A program made the position numbers and the translations under genes. A DNA stretch of 46,845 nucleotides from HGM13006 sp900757695. GTDB taxonomy: Bacteria; Bacillota; Clostridia; Oscillospirales; Oscillospiraceae. This document shows positions 1 to 8,490 of this stretch, piece by piece. The notes under the pieces are model-generated. The model did no database searches and had not been told where the DNA came from. It saw nothing but the letters and a program-made list of their open reading frames with translations. Location of the stretch: positions 1 through 46,845 of the forward strand of contig CAUHNW010000021.1 in the NCBI GenBank assembly GCA_959607825.1. Direction: 5' to 3'. The first letter of the stretch is position 1. Every line of letters begins with the position of its first letter.

Positions 1-358
1 AGGACGAGAACGTAGCGTACAACTCCACCCCCAGCTACGACGGCGAGACTCCGGTCAAGCCTGAGAACGGCCAGTTCACTTACACCTTCGCAGGTTGGAA
101 CCCCAAGCTGTCCAAGGTAACGAACAACATTACTTACACTGCACAGTTCACGCCTGTAGAGAAGACCTTCACAGTAACTTGGGTAAACTACGACGGCACC
201 GAGCTGGAAAAGGACGAGAACGTAGCGTACAACTCCACCCCCAGCTACGACGGCGAGACTCCGGTTAAGCCCGAGAATGAGCAGTTCACTTACACCTTCG
301 CAGGTTGGAACCCCAAGCTGTCCAAGGTAACCAACAACATCACCTACACTGCACAGTA
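1..358 (+). repeat. Two copies of a 210-bp tandem repeat (InlB modules)
   Basis: The sequence beginning AGGACGAGAACGTAGCG at position 1 recurs at 211. The two copies differ at only a handful of positions over about 150 bp. The period equals 70 codons, so the reading frame is kept. The array may continue upstream of the window. Confidence 0.85.
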
Positions 359-1889
359 TGAGGCGAACCTGAGATCCTATCAGGTCACCTATGACCTGAA
401 CGAAGGCTCTTGGCTTTCTACGGAGAACAAGTTCACCTACGAAAATGGTAGTACGGTTGCAGTCAGCACCTTTGTACCCACCAGAGAGGGCTATAACTTC
501 CTTGGCTGGAAGTCCAGCGAGGACGGTGAGGATGCAGATCTGCTCCATGGTGATGATGTGTTCACCATGCCGACCCATGATGTGACCCTGACTGCCCAGT
601 GGGCAATCAAGACCTACACAATCAAGTGGGTAGATGGAAACGGCAATGTGCTCAAAGAGGAAACGGTGGAACATGGCACCACACCTTCTTATGACGGTGA
701 TACGCCCAAGAAGGATGCTGATGAGCAGTTTACCTATACCTTCGATAAGTGGGATAAAGATCCTGAACCTGCGACAAGGGATATGACCTACACCGCAGAG
801 TTCACGCCTAGTGCAATTCCTACTCCTACGCCCAGCACGGAGCCCACACCTAGCACAACTCCTACGCCCAGCACGGAGCCCACGCCCAGCGCAACTCCTA
901 CGCCCAGCACGGAGCCCACACCCAGCACAACTCCTACACCCAGCACGGAGCCCACACCCAGCACAGCTCCTACCCCCAGCACGCAGCCCAGTGCAGAGCC
1001 TAGCACGCAGCCTAGTGCAGAACCCAGCACGCAGCCCAGTGCAGAGCCTAGCACGCAGCCTAGTGCAGAGCCTAGCACGCAGCCCAGTGCTGAACCCAGC
1101 ACGCAGCCTAGTGCAGAGCCTAGCACGCAGCCTAGTGCAGAGCCTAGCACGCAGCCCAGTGCTGAACCCAGCACGCAGCCCAGTGTACAGCCTACGCCCA
1201 GCACAACGCCTGTGGTGCCTGCTGTACAGCCGGTACCCTCGATCCAGCCGAATCCCACACCGGTTCCTGCGGTAATTACGACGCCTACTCCTACACCTTC
1301 CCCGGCAGCAACACCTGCTGTAACGCCGGAGAACACGCCGGATCAGACGGTGACGCCTGTGCCGGAGGATGGAGAAATCATTTCGGATGAAGAGGTTCCC
1401 ACCGCACCTGGTGTGGACGAGCCTGCACAGCCGGAAGAGCTGGAAGACATTGCAGATGATGCAACGCCTCTGGCAGGTGGCCGTGGCGGCCATTGGGCTC
1501 TGATCAACCTGATCCTTGCGATCCTTACCGTTTTGGCTTCTCTCCTGCTTCTGATTGGCTATATCGGAAAGAAGAAGAAAGCACTGGAGGATGAGGACGG
1601 CAACGAGGTAAAGGATGAAGACGGCAATACCGTTTGGGAATATGAGAAGAAGAAAAAGGGATTCTGGAGAGTATTTAGCCTGATCCCCGCAATCGTATCC
1701 GTGATTGCGTTCATTCTCACTGAGAATATGAGACTTCCCATGCGGCTGGTTGACCGCTGGACGCTCCTGATGGTCATTATCGCAATTGTTCAGATCGTTG
1801 TTGCAGTGCTCTGCAAGAAGCGGAAGAACAAGGATGATGAGGACAGAGATGACCAGCAGAATCAGGATGCTGCTACAGTAACAGCCTAA
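1..1889 (+). CDS. InlB-repeat surface protein with C-terminal membrane anchor (5' truncated)
   Basis: The reading frame is open from position 3 to the stop at 1889, so 628 residues of the C-terminal part are visible and the start lies outside the window. In order it shows two near-identical 70-residue InlB-type (Listeria-Bacteroides) repeats, two more divergent ones with the typical GW and TAQW/TAEF ends, a long Pro/Thr/Ser-rich stalk (about nt 810-1340), then a hydrophobic helix beginning HWALINLILAIL. A Lys/Asp/Glu loop and two more hydrophobic helices follow, ending in a highly charged tail. InlB repeats are adhesive or spacer modules of secreted Firmicutes proteins. There is no LPxTG sortase signal and no SLH domain, so anchoring by the three C-terminal helices is inferred. 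The ligand is unknown. A strong hairpin terminator follows directly. Confidence 0.85.
   Translation, partial: DENVAYNSTPSYDGETPVKPENGQFTYTFAGWNPKLSKVTNNITYTAQFTPVEKTFTVTWVNYDGTELEKDENVAYNSTPSYDGETPVKPENEQFTYTFAGWNPKLSKVTNNITYTAQYEANLRSYQVTYDLNEGSWLSTENKFTYENGSTVAVSTFVPTREGYNFLGWKSSEDGEDADLLHGDDVFTMPTHDVTLTAQWAIKTYTIKWVDGNGNVLKEETVEHGTTPSYDGDTPKKDADEQFTYTFDKWDKDPEPATRDMTYTAEFTPSAIPTPTPSTEPTPSTTPTPSTEPTPSATPTPSTEPTPSTTPTPSTEPTPSTAPTPSTQPSAEPSTQPSAEPSTQPSAEPSTQPSAEPSTQPSAEPSTQPSAEPSTQPSAEPSTQPSAEPSTQPSVQPTPSTTPVVPAVQPVPSIQPNPTPVPAVITTPTPTPSPAATPAVTPENTPDQTVTPVPEDGEIISDEEVPTAPGVDEPAQPEELEDIADDATPLAGGRGGHWALINLILAILTVLASLLLLIGYIGKKKKALEDEDGNEVKDEDGNTVWEYEKKKKGFWRVFSLIPAIVSVIAFILTENMRLPMRLVDRWTLLMVIIAIVQIVVAVLCKKRKNKDDEDRDDQQNQDAATVTA
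811..1199 (+). repeat. Coding proline-rich tandem repeats (36-bp and 24-bp units)
   Basis: The first block repeats PTPSTEPTPSTT-like 12-residue units about four times. From about 978 an 8-residue unit, STQPSAEP, repeats eight to nine times with only synonymous and minor changes. All units are multiples of three, so gain or loss of copies would lengthen or shorten the stalk without a frameshift. It probably forms an extended spacer between the repeats and the membrane anchor. Confidence 0.9.
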
Positions 1890-1895
1890 AAGCTA

Positions 1896-1934
1896 CAAAA
1901 AAGGACGCCCCTGCACGGCGGGGACGTCCTTTTT
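1896..1934. terminator. Bidirectional intrinsic terminator between convergent genes
   Basis: AAAAAGGACG pairs with CGTCCTTTTT around a C-rich/G-rich inner stem. A-tract and T-tract flanks allow termination for both the surface-protein gene (+) and the TauE gene (-). Confidence 0.85.
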
Positions 1935-1942
1935 GCGATGAC

Positions 1943-2722
1943 TCAGGTCAAAAGACTGAAGAAGAACACCGCAATGCCAAGGACCACGAGAACAATACCG
2001 GTAACACGGTTGAGTGTTTTCGCATCGGCCTTGTTGGCAAGAACTGCGGCAATTCTGGCCCAGATCAATGTGAAAATAACACAGAGCGCAAAGATGCGCC
2101 AGTCTGGGGCTCCGCCAATGGCAAAGTGGGAAACTGCACCGGTGAGTGCGGTGAAGGTCATAATAAAGACGCTGGTACCCACTGCGGTTTTCAGCTCATA
2201 GCCCAGCACGGAGGTCAAAATCAAAAGCATCATCATGCCGCCACCGGCGCCTACAAAGCCGCAGATAAAGCCGATAAGAATGCCGCAGATTACGGACTGT
2301 ATGGCCCGCTTACCGGCGGAGACGGACTGCATGGACTCTCTGGTGGTCATAACCGGCTTTACAATGAATTTAATGCCCAGCAAAAAGGTCATGAACACGG
2401 AGAAGCTGCCCATGGTGTGGGAGGGAAGCAGGCTGGCAATATAGCTTCCAACGACGGTAAACAGCAGGACGCTGACCATCATGATCAGGCCATTGCGGAT
2501 ATCGAGATTCTTGTTTTTGCCATAAGTGTAGGCCGAAACGGCGCTGGCCAGTACGTCAGAGGAGAGGGCGATGCCCACGGCCATATAGGGATCCATTCCC
2601 AAAAAGAAGATCAGCATGGGACTGATGACCGCAGCGGCGCTCATGCCTGCAAAGCCGGTACCAAGACCGGCGCCCATACCGGCTAGAAACGTTACAAGAA
2701 TGGTGGAAAGAACTTTTGTCAT
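1943..2722 (-). CDS. TauE/SafE family membrane permease
   Basis: A 259-residue polytopic membrane protein of the TauE/SafE (DUF81) family, a usual length for it. The two family-typical Gly-rich segments are visible: GAGLGTGFAGMSAAAVISP near the N-terminus and GFVGAGGGMMMLLIL in the second half. About eight hydrophobic segments are arranged as two homologous halves. Members export or import small organosulfur or sulfite/thiosulfate-type anions; the substrate here cannot be told. The gene lies 2 nt downstream of the marR-type gene, so the two are almost certainly co-transcribed and the regulator probably senses the exported compound or its stress. It ends at a bidirectional terminator. Confidence 0.85.
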   Translation of the reverse strand: MTKVLSTILVTFLAGMGAGLGTGFAGMSAAAVISPMLIFFLGMDPYMAVGIALSSDVLASAVSAYTYGKNKNLDIRNGLIMMVSVLLFTVVGSYIASLLPSHTMGSFSVFMTFLLGIKFIVKPVMTTRESMQSVSAGKRAIQSVICGILIGFICGFVGAGGGMMMLLILTSVLGYELKTAVGTSVFIMTFTALTGAVSHFAIGGAPDWRIFALCVIFTLIWARIAAVLANKADAKTLNRVTGIVLVVLGIAVFFFSLLT

Positions 2723-2724
2723 AG

Positions 2725-3156
2725 TTAGGCTCCCTTCACAAGATGATCCAGGTTTTGGTCCATGATGGACAGGGCATGAAAGAAACTTTTGCGTGTGTCT
2801 TCATCCATGCCGGAAAAAAGATCGGTAAAGAAACGCTGCTGGAGCGCCTGCCCCTGTTGGACAACGGGCTGGGCCTTTTCGGTCAGCAGCAGCTGGACTT
2901 TCCGGCGATCGCCGGTTACGGCATTGCGGGTCAGATAGCCGTCTTCCACAAGCCGGGAAACGTTGACAGAGACCAAATTGGCTTTGATCTTCCGAACCTC
3001 GGTGATATCTCTCGCAGTGGTATATCTGGGGTTGTTGGCGAGAAACAGGAGAATGTCAAAGGCGGTTTGCGGCAGGCCTAGGCTGACGCACAGGGGCTTA
3101 CAGGCACTGCTGTAAGCCTGAGAGAGTTTTTGGGCAAAATCCAGGCTGGGATTCAT
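2725..3156 (-). CDS. MarR family transcriptional regulator
   Basis: A 143-residue winged-helix protein. The central part (about residues 30-100) matches the MarR DNA-binding domain: LPQTAFDILLFLA, then recognition helix LVSVNVSRLVEDGYLTR, and the wing with the hallmark DRRKVQLLLT. Flanking helices would form the dimer interface. The ATG is chosen because GAGG lies 7 nt upstream. It is first in a two-gene operon with the TauE/SafE permease. A perfect palindrome over the predicted transcription start (3190-3201) suggests autorepression. The ligand is unknown. The family call is secure, the target inferred. Confidence 0.9.
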   Translation of the reverse strand: MNPSLDFAQKLSQAYSSACKPLCVSLGLPQTAFDILLFLANNPRYTTARDITEVRKIKANLVSVNVSRLVEDGYLTRNAVTGDRRKVQLLLTEKAQPVVQQGQALQQRFFTDLFSGMDEDTRKSFFHALSIMDQNLDHLVKGA

Positions 3157-3189
3157 ATCGTCACCTCACGAATAATCAAAAATGAAATA

Positions 3190-3233
3190 TTCAAATTTGA
3201 ACTAATTATAAGCTGGCACATAGGAAAAGTCAA
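3190..3233 (-). promoter_or_regulatory. Sigma-A promoter with MarR-type operator
   Basis: On the minus strand TTGACT (3228-3233), a 17-nt spacer and TATAAT (3205-3210) form a near-consensus promoter. The perfect 12-bp palindrome TTCAAATTTGAA (3190-3201) covers the expected +1 position, a typical place for a MarR repressor site. Confidence 0.8.
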
Positions 3234-3255
3234 GCGTGCAGCTGTAAATTTGCAG

Positions 3256-3290
3256 TTCAGCCCCAGCCGCTTTCTGCGGCTGGGGCTGAA
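3256..3290 (-). terminator. Stem-loop terminator downstream of MATE gene
   Basis: A 15-bp perfect stem (TTCAGCCCCAGCCGC and its complement) around a 5-nt loop sits 18 nt after the MATE stop. The T-tract is poor, so strength is uncertain. Confidence 0.6.
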
Positions 3291-3307
3291 CCGATAGGCG
3301 TAGCGAT

Positions 3308-4681
3308 CTACGAGGATTCCCGTGTAAGAACATGGATCCAGCGATAGTTGTTGGTATAGTACAAAATGGGGATGCATTTGAACAGCTGATCGCTGTTGAG
3401 AAAGAATACCACCCAGAAAACAGGAAGCTTCCACCAGAATGCGGCGGCAAAGCTCAGCGGCATAACAATGGCCCATGTTGAGATCAGATTCAGGTGCATA
3501 TTGAATTTTGTCTCGCCGCCGCCGCGGATGATTCCCACCGAGGCAGGCATTTGATAGGCCATGCCCACGAAGATCAGTACCATTAGCAGCAACAGCTGAT
3601 TGGCAAGCGCCTTTGCGGTGGGAGACAGGACATAGAGGTGCAGCAGTGGCTGACGGATGGCCAGCAGGATGCCGCCCAGTACCAGCCCCAGCAGCAGGAA
3701 AATCAGCTGGAGCGCACGCACATAGGGCTGTAGTTCTGCCTTGCTGTTGCGGCCTTCTCCAACCATTTTTCCAACAGAAACAGAGGTGGCAGAGGCTTCG
3801 CTGACCGTTACGACCTTGAGATATTGAAACATGGTGGTGGAAACGGAGTTTGCGGCAATTGCATCGGAGGACAGGTGCCCGAGAATACCGGTTTGGATCG
3901 GTGTTGCAAGGCTCCACAGCAGATTGGTAAGCACAACGGGAACGGCTACATTCCGGTAGTCCCGGGAAAGTGCGGCGTTTCGATGGAACGGATTTTTGGA
4001 AAAAAGCCGGATACGCTTTTCGCGGAACAGCACATAACTGAGCACCACCAGCAGTTCCATGATCCGGGCGGTAAGGGTGCCGATGGCTGCTCCCTGAAGC
4101 CCCAGCTCCGGGAAGCCAAAGTGGCCGAAGATCAAGGTATAGTTGATGGCAACATTTAATAAAAGACTCATAAGGCTCACATAGAAAGAGATGGTGACCA
4201 CCTCCATGCTCCGCAGAAAAGCCATCAGCAGCGTTGTGACGATGTAGAAGAGATAGGAAAATTTCAGAATTTGCAGGTACTGGACACCGGCCTGCACAAT
4301 GGTTTCATCGGAGGTAAACAGCCTTAGAAGCTGGTGGGGCAGCAGGGCAGTCAGGAGCAGCACCAGTCCGCCAAAGCAGAGGCCGGCTTTCAGTGCAATG
4401 CCAGTGATGATTCGGATGGGCGCAGTGTCTCCCTTCCCCCAATACTGAGTGATCAACATGCCCATGGCATCGCCGATGGCAATGGTGATCTGCTGAACAA
4501 GGAACTGTATCTGATTTACGGTGGCCGCACCGGACAGCGCAGCCTGACTATAGCCGCCCAGCATGATATTATCTGCAACATTGACGGAATAGGCCAGAAT
4601 GTTTTGCAGAGATACAATGAGGATCAGGCGAAATAGATTCCGGTAAAAGTGCCGATCACGGGCCAGAAAATGCTGTGTCAT
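3308..4681 (-). CDS. MATE family multidrug/Na+ (or H+) antiporter
   Basis: A 457-residue membrane protein with about twelve hydrophobic helices in two related halves, the standard MATE architecture. Family features include the N-terminal NVADNIMLGGYS stretch after helix 1 and the QIQFLVQQITIAIGDAMGMLI segment. MATE pumps export organic cations, drugs or metabolites against an ion gradient. The frame is open 14 codons further upstream (to 4723), but that ATG has no ribosome binding site, whereas GAGG precedes the ATG at 4681 by 10 nt. The gene is divergent from a LysR-type regulator, a common arrangement for a pump controlled by its neighbour. The substrate is unknown. Confidence 0.88.
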   Translation of the reverse strand: MTQHFLARDRHFYRNLFRLILIVSLQNILAYSVNVADNIMLGGYSQAALSGAATVNQIQFLVQQITIAIGDAMGMLITQYWGKGDTAPIRIITGIALKAGLCFGGLVLLLTALLPHQLLRLFTSDETIVQAGVQYLQILKFSYLFYIVTTLLMAFLRSMEVVTISFYVSLMSLLLNVAINYTLIFGHFGFPELGLQGAAIGTLTARIMELLVVLSYVLFREKRIRLFSKNPFHRNAALSRDYRNVAVPVVLTNLLWSLATPIQTGILGHLSSDAIAANSVSTTMFQYLKVVTVSEASATSVSVGKMVGEGRNSKAELQPYVRALQLIFLLLGLVLGGILLAIRQPLLHLYVLSPTAKALANQLLLLMVLIFVGMAYQMPASVGIIRGGGETKFNMHLNLISTWAIVMPLSFAAAFWWKLPVFWVVFFLNSDQLFKCIPILYYTNNYRWIHVLTRESS

Positions 4682-4817
4682 AGGGGATGTACCTCGCTTG
4701 TGCGGCGCATGAAAGGGCCGCATGGATTCAGAATGATATTACGATAGCACAGGATCCGATCTGGGGCAAGCACCAAATCGGCGTGACAGAAAATCGTGGC
4801 GGATCATGGGGATTTTA

Positions 4818-4846
4818 TTGTAAAATAAATGATTTGTGTATATAAT
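4818..4846 (+). promoter_or_regulatory. Promoter of LysR-type gene
   Basis: TTGTAA (4818-4823), a 17-nt spacer and TATAAT (4841-4846) lie in an AT-rich stretch upstream of the LysR gene. Confidence 0.6.
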
Positions 4847-4876
4847 ATAATCTATCAACATATTTGAGGGATGACC

Positions 4877-5761
4877 ATGACACGAACAGAACTGGAATCT
4901 TTTCTTGCGGTAGTGCAGGCGGGGAGCCTCAGCGCCGCAGCCAGAAGCCTGTACATCACCCAACCGGCGCTGAGCCGCCGCATTCAATCTCTGGAGCAGG
5001 AATTGGGCTATCCGCTGCTCCAGCGCAGTCCCGGCGTTCGGAAAACGACGCTGACGCCCCAGGGGGAGCAGTTTGTATCACTGGCCACAAAGTGGATGGG
5101 GATTTGGAACGAAGCACAGGAAATACCGGCCCGACTCAGCAGAAAGAGCTATACCATCGCCTCCAATGACAGCATCGGTGCCTGTTTTCTGCCGCCGGTT
5201 CTGCATCTTCTGATTCGGAAAAATCCGGATGTGGATATCCGGCTGCTGAGCCTCCATTCGGTAGAGGCATATCTCTACATGGAGCGAGGGCTTGCGGATA
5301 TTGCGTTTATCTCCGATGCACGTTATTCCAAGGATATTGACACTGTAAATCTTACCGGGGAGAAATTTGTGGTACTGTCGGATGCAAACCTGAACCTTTC
5401 CGCAGAGGTTTCTGCGGCGGAACTGGATCCGGCAAAAGAGATCTACATGGAGTGGACCCCGGGATTTGACCGGTGGCACCGCTATTGGTTCCGGACGCCC
5501 CGGCCTCATGTGCAGGTGGATTCTACCTCGTTCCTCAGTTATCTGCTGTCTCAGGGAATGTGCTGGGCTGTAGTACCGCTTTCCGTAGCGGATTTTATTC
5601 GCCGCCATGTGCCGCTGACATGTTCCCGACTGATCCAGCCGCCACCGGACCGGGTCTGCTGCTGCCTGACAAAGCCCCAGCGTCAGCCCATGGATGAGCT
5701 GCTGTTTGACTGTATCCGGGAGACATATCGGGGTCAGGATCGAATTCAAATACTGCTGTAA
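4877..5761 (+). CDS. LysR family transcriptional regulator
   Basis: About 294 residues. The N-terminal winged helix-turn-helix reads FLAVVQAGSLSAAARSLYITQPALSRRIQSLE, interrupted here only for reference: the key elements are SLSAAA, TQPALSRRI and LEQELG, diagnostic of LysR proteins. It is followed by a periplasmic-binding-like effector domain (about residues 90-290). An ATG at 4871 is in frame, but the GAGGG sits directly against it. From the ATG at 4877 the spacing is 6 nt, so 4877 is preferred. It faces away from the MATE gene and is its likely regulator; the co-inducer is unknown. A strong stem-loop follows the stop. Confidence 0.88.
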   Translation: MTRTELESFLAVVQAGSLSAAARSLYITQPALSRRIQSLEQELGYPLLQRSPGVRKTTLTPQGEQFVSLATKWMGIWNEAQEIPARLSRKSYTIASNDSIGACFLPPVLHLLIRKNPDVDIRLLSLHSVEAYLYMERGLADIAFISDARYSKDIDTVNLTGEKFVVLSDANLNLSAEVSAAELDPAKEIYMEWTPGFDRWHRYWFRTPRPHVQVDSTSFLSYLLSQGMCWAVVPLSVADFIRRHVPLTCSRLIQPPPDRVCCCLTKPQRQPMDELLFDCIRETYRGQDRIQILL

Positions 5762-5765
5762 CAGC

Positions 5766-5803
5766 AAGCGCCTCCTGCGGCGAGATCACCGCAGGAGGCG
5801 CTT
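5766..5803. terminator. Strong bidirectional stem-loop terminator
   Basis: AAGCGCCTCCTGCGG pairs perfectly over 15 bp with its complement around an 8-nt loop. It separates the convergent LysR (+) and DUF1275 (-) genes. Confidence 0.8.
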
Positions 5804-5821
5804 TGTATATGCCGGGTCTTG

Positions 5822-6643
5822 TTATGCGTCGTGAGAGTGCCGGGAACCATCCCGAAGAGATTCCTCTTGCTGCTTTAGCTCCTGATGAAGATCTCGGGCG
5901 ATCTCGGCGGTTTCATGGCCGATGTCCTGAAGCTCCCGGTGGATCGTCCGTTGGGCGGTCTGAATATCCGGGTTCTCTTCCAGATCCTCACGGATGAACA
6001 TCACAAGGAAAACCACGGTCAGCAGTGCACAGGACAGCCAGATGGTGTGATAACCAAGGCGATGGATGGAAAGGCCACCGACCCCGGCCCCCAGTGCAAA
6101 CAGCAGGATGATCAGGAAGTAGTGCCCGGCCTTGATCAGCAGCTTCTTATCGCCGGTTCGGCCTCCGGCCATCAGAGATTCTACGCCGCTGCGGAGATTG
6201 CCGATGCACATGGTGCTGGCGAAGGAGTAGCCGTCTACCTTCCGGAATGCCTGCACCTGCATGGCGCAGGAGAAAGATACCAGCGCATTGGCCAGCACGT
6301 TCAGCTGCTCCGGCAGCAGTCCCACAGACAGCAGCAGCAGGATCTCTACCAGCAGCACCAGCTGACGCCAGTGAACGGTCTGTGTTTTCTGAAAGCGCCA
6401 ACGGATCAGCTCCGCCACGGCAACGCCGAGGCCGAAGGCCATCAGCGGGAATAGATAGTGAAGAACCCGGCCCCAGTTGGCGGAAAACAGATTCTGACTC
6501 AGCAAGACGATGTTTCCGGTTTGCGCATTGGCAAAAACCTCTCCGCGGGCGATATAGGTATAGGCATCCTGCAGGCCGCCGGAGGCAGAAAGCAGGGCGG
6601 CGGTGAGGATCGCCTCGGACATCTGCCCGTGCCGTTTCTTCAT
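5822..6643 (-). CDS. YoaK/DUF1275 family membrane protein
   Basis: A 273-residue polytopic protein. The N-terminal segments SGGLQDAYTYIARGEVFANAQ and TGNIVLL, and the later CAMQVQAFRKVDG and CIGNLRSG, are characteristic of the DUF1275 (YoaK) family, whose function is not established. About six hydrophobic helices are followed by a charged, probably cytoplasmic tail of about 60 residues. AGGAGG lies 7 nt upstream of the ATG. The gene begins 24 nt after atpC on the same strand with no terminator between, so it is probably read through from the ATP synthase operon. A functional link to ATP synthase is not implied by the family. Confidence 0.8.
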   Translation of the reverse strand: MKKRHGQMSEAILTAALLSASGGLQDAYTYIARGEVFANAQTGNIVLLSQNLFSANWGRVLHYLFPLMAFGLGVAVAELIRWRFQKTQTVHWRQLVLLVEILLLLSVGLLPEQLNVLANALVSFSCAMQVQAFRKVDGYSFASTMCIGNLRSGVESLMAGGRTGDKKLLIKAGHYFLIILLFALGAGVGGLSIHRLGYHTIWLSCALLTVVFLVMFIREDLEENPDIQTAQRTIHRELQDIGHETAEIARDLHQELKQQEESLRDGSRHSHDA

Positions 6644-6667
6644 GCTTAGCCCTCCTTTCGTTCAAAA

Positions 6668-7081
6668 TCAATGCTTTTGCGCGGCACCCTTGACCCGGAG
6701 CCGGCTGACTGCACGGGCCAGATTGGACTGGGCCATGCGGTATTCCTGAATGCTCTTTTTCTGGAGAAGCTCCTCCTTGGCACGATCGGCAGCTTCTTTG
6801 GCACGGTTTGCGTCAATTTCCTCAGGGCGCTCCGCAGAATCCACCAGAACCAGCACCTCGCCGTTTTCCACCTTCATCATTCCGGCGGAAACAGCTGCCA
6901 GTTTTTCCTCCTCGCCTTCGCAGCGATACCGAAGCGTACCGGGAACAATGGCAAGAATCACATTGGTATGGTGGGCCAAAACGCCGTACATACCGGTGAT
7001 GGTGGGGACGGAGAGCGATTCACAGGGGCCCTCGTAAAAGGGCTCGTCAGCGGCCAGAATGTGAACAGGGAAGTTATCCAT
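6668..7081 (-). CDS. atpC: F1 ATP synthase epsilon subunit
   Basis: A 137-residue protein, normal length for epsilon. The N-terminal beta-sandwich (about residues 1-85) includes ITGMYGVLAHHTN and the ISAG-like AAVSAGMMKVENGEVLVL. A two-helix C-terminal domain with the typical REAL-like run (RAKEAADRAKEELLQKK) follows. Epsilon belongs to the central rotor stalk and can inhibit ATP hydrolysis through its C-terminal helices. The start overlaps the atpD stop by one base (TAATG), implying translational coupling. It is the last atp gene of the operon. Confidence 0.93.
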   Translation of the reverse strand: MDNFPVHILAADEPFYEGPCESLSVPTITGMYGVLAHHTNVILAIVPGTLRYRCEGEEEKLAAVSAGMMKVENGEVLVLVDSAERPEEIDANRAKEAADRAKEELLQKKSIQEYRMAQSNLARAVSRLRVKGAAQKH

Positions 7082-8484
7082 TACAGCTCACCTGCTTCGA
7101 TCTTTTTGGCTTTCTCTACTACATCATCAATGGTACCCACGTTGTAGAAGGCGGCTTCCGGATATTGATCCATCTCGCCGTCCACGATGGCCTTAAAGCC
7201 ACGGAGCGTCTCACTGAGGGGTACATAGATACCGGGGATACCGGTGAATTTTTCCGCCACATGGGTAGGCTGCGCCAGAAAACGCTGGAGCTTACGGGCA
7301 CGGGTGACGATAACACGATCCTCATCACTGAGCTCATCCATACCAAGAATGGCAATGATATCCTGAAGCTCGCTGTACTTCTGGAGGATCTCCTGCACCT
7401 GACGGGCGATGCGATAGTGTTCCTCACCGACAATGTCGGCCTCCAGAATACGGGAGGTGGATTCCAGCGGATCTACAGCGGGATAAATGCCCTGCTCGGC
7501 GATCTTACGGCTCAGAACCGTGGTGGCGTCCAGATGGGCAAAGGTGGTGGAGGTGGCGGGGTCGGTCAGGTCATCGGCAGGAACGTATACAGCCTGTACC
7601 GAGGTGACGGAACCGTCCTTGGTGGAGGTGATCCGCTCCTGAAGCTCGCCCATCTCATTGGCCAGCGTGGGCTGATAACCAACGGCGGAGGGCATACGAC
7701 CCAGCAGCGTAGAGACCTCGCTGCCTGCCTGTACAAAACGGAAGATGTTATCAATGAACAGCAGCACGTCCTTATGCTCTTCGTCACGGAAGTGCTCTGC
7801 CATGGTCAGACCGGAAAGGGCAACACGCATACGGACGCCCGGGGATTCGTTCATCTGTCCGAATACCAGTGCGGTCTTGTCCGATACACCGCTTTCCCGC
7901 ATCTCCTTCCAGAGATCATTGCCCTCACGGCTTCGCTCACCGACACCGGTGAAGATGGAATAGCCGCCGTGCTCCATGGCAACGTTGTGAATGAGCTCCT
8001 GAATCAGAACGGTTTTGCCAACGCCGGCACCGCCGAACAGGCCGATCTTACCGCCCTTGGGATAGGGCTCCAGCAGGTCAATGACCTTGATGCCGGTCTC
8101 CAGTATTTCAACGGCGGGACTCTGCTCGGCAAAGGACGGGGGATCCCGGTAAATGCTCTTGTGCTCGGAATCTGCGGGGATGGGGTCACCGCCGTCAATG
8201 GGCTGGCCCAATACGTTAAACATACGGCCAAGGGTCTGCTCCCCTACGGGGACCTCAATGGTCTTGCCGGGGGCAAGTACCTGCATGCCCCGATACAGCC
8301 CCTCACTGCCGGAGAGCATGACGCAACGAACTGTATTGTCGCCCACATGCTGGGCAACCTCCATAATATGCTCCTTGCCCTCCAGCTTAACGCTCAGCGC
8401 TTCGCGGATCCTGGGCAGATGACCCGGGGCAAACTCTACGTCTACCACAGGGCCGGAGATCTGTACAATGGTACCTGTTTTCAT
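7081..8484 (-). CDS. atpD: F1 ATP synthase beta subunit
   Basis: 467 residues, standard for beta, the catalytic subunit that makes ATP from ADP and phosphate on the cytoplasmic F1 head. Walker A GGAGVGKT is at about residues 151-158. The catalytic glutamate segment GERSREGNDL, the Walker B-type VLLFIDNIFRF and the DELSDED motif of the lever arm that contacts gamma/epsilon are all intact. It lies 6 nt after atpG and overlaps atpC by one base. Nothing in the sequence suggests altered catalysis. Confidence 0.97.
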   Translation of the reverse strand: MKTGTIVQISGPVVDVEFAPGHLPRIREALSVKLEGKEHIMEVAQHVGDNTVRCVMLSGSEGLYRGMQVLAPGKTIEVPVGEQTLGRMFNVLGQPIDGGDPIPADSEHKSIYRDPPSFAEQSPAVEILETGIKVIDLLEPYPKGGKIGLFGGAGVGKTVLIQELIHNVAMEHGGYSIFTGVGERSREGNDLWKEMRESGVSDKTALVFGQMNESPGVRMRVALSGLTMAEHFRDEEHKDVLLFIDNIFRFVQAGSEVSTLLGRMPSAVGYQPTLANEMGELQERITSTKDGSVTSVQAVYVPADDLTDPATSTTFAHLDATTVLSRKIAEQGIYPAVDPLESTSRILEADIVGEEHYRIARQVQEILQKYSELQDIIAILGMDELSDEDRVIVTRARKLQRFLAQPTHVAEKFTGIPGIYVPLSETLRGFKAIVDGEMDQYPEAAFYNVGTIDDVVEKAKKIEAGEL

Positions 8485-8490
8485 TCTGTA

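Noticed and set aside
978..1190. Regular 24-bp repeats resembling a CRISPR array
   Set aside because: Units are directly adjacent with no spacers, keep the reading frame and encode STQPSAEP; no cas genes nearby.
811..1275. Alternative-frame proline/arginine/serine-rich frame and an antisense glycine-rich frame
   Set aside because: Both come from the 24- and 36-bp repeats read in other frames; the frame with InlB repeats and helices continues on both sides.
3153..3917. 254-codon minus-strand frame overlapping the MATE gene
   Set aside because: It is a shifted-frame shadow of the MATE gene, rich in Cys, Arg and His, without membrane helices.
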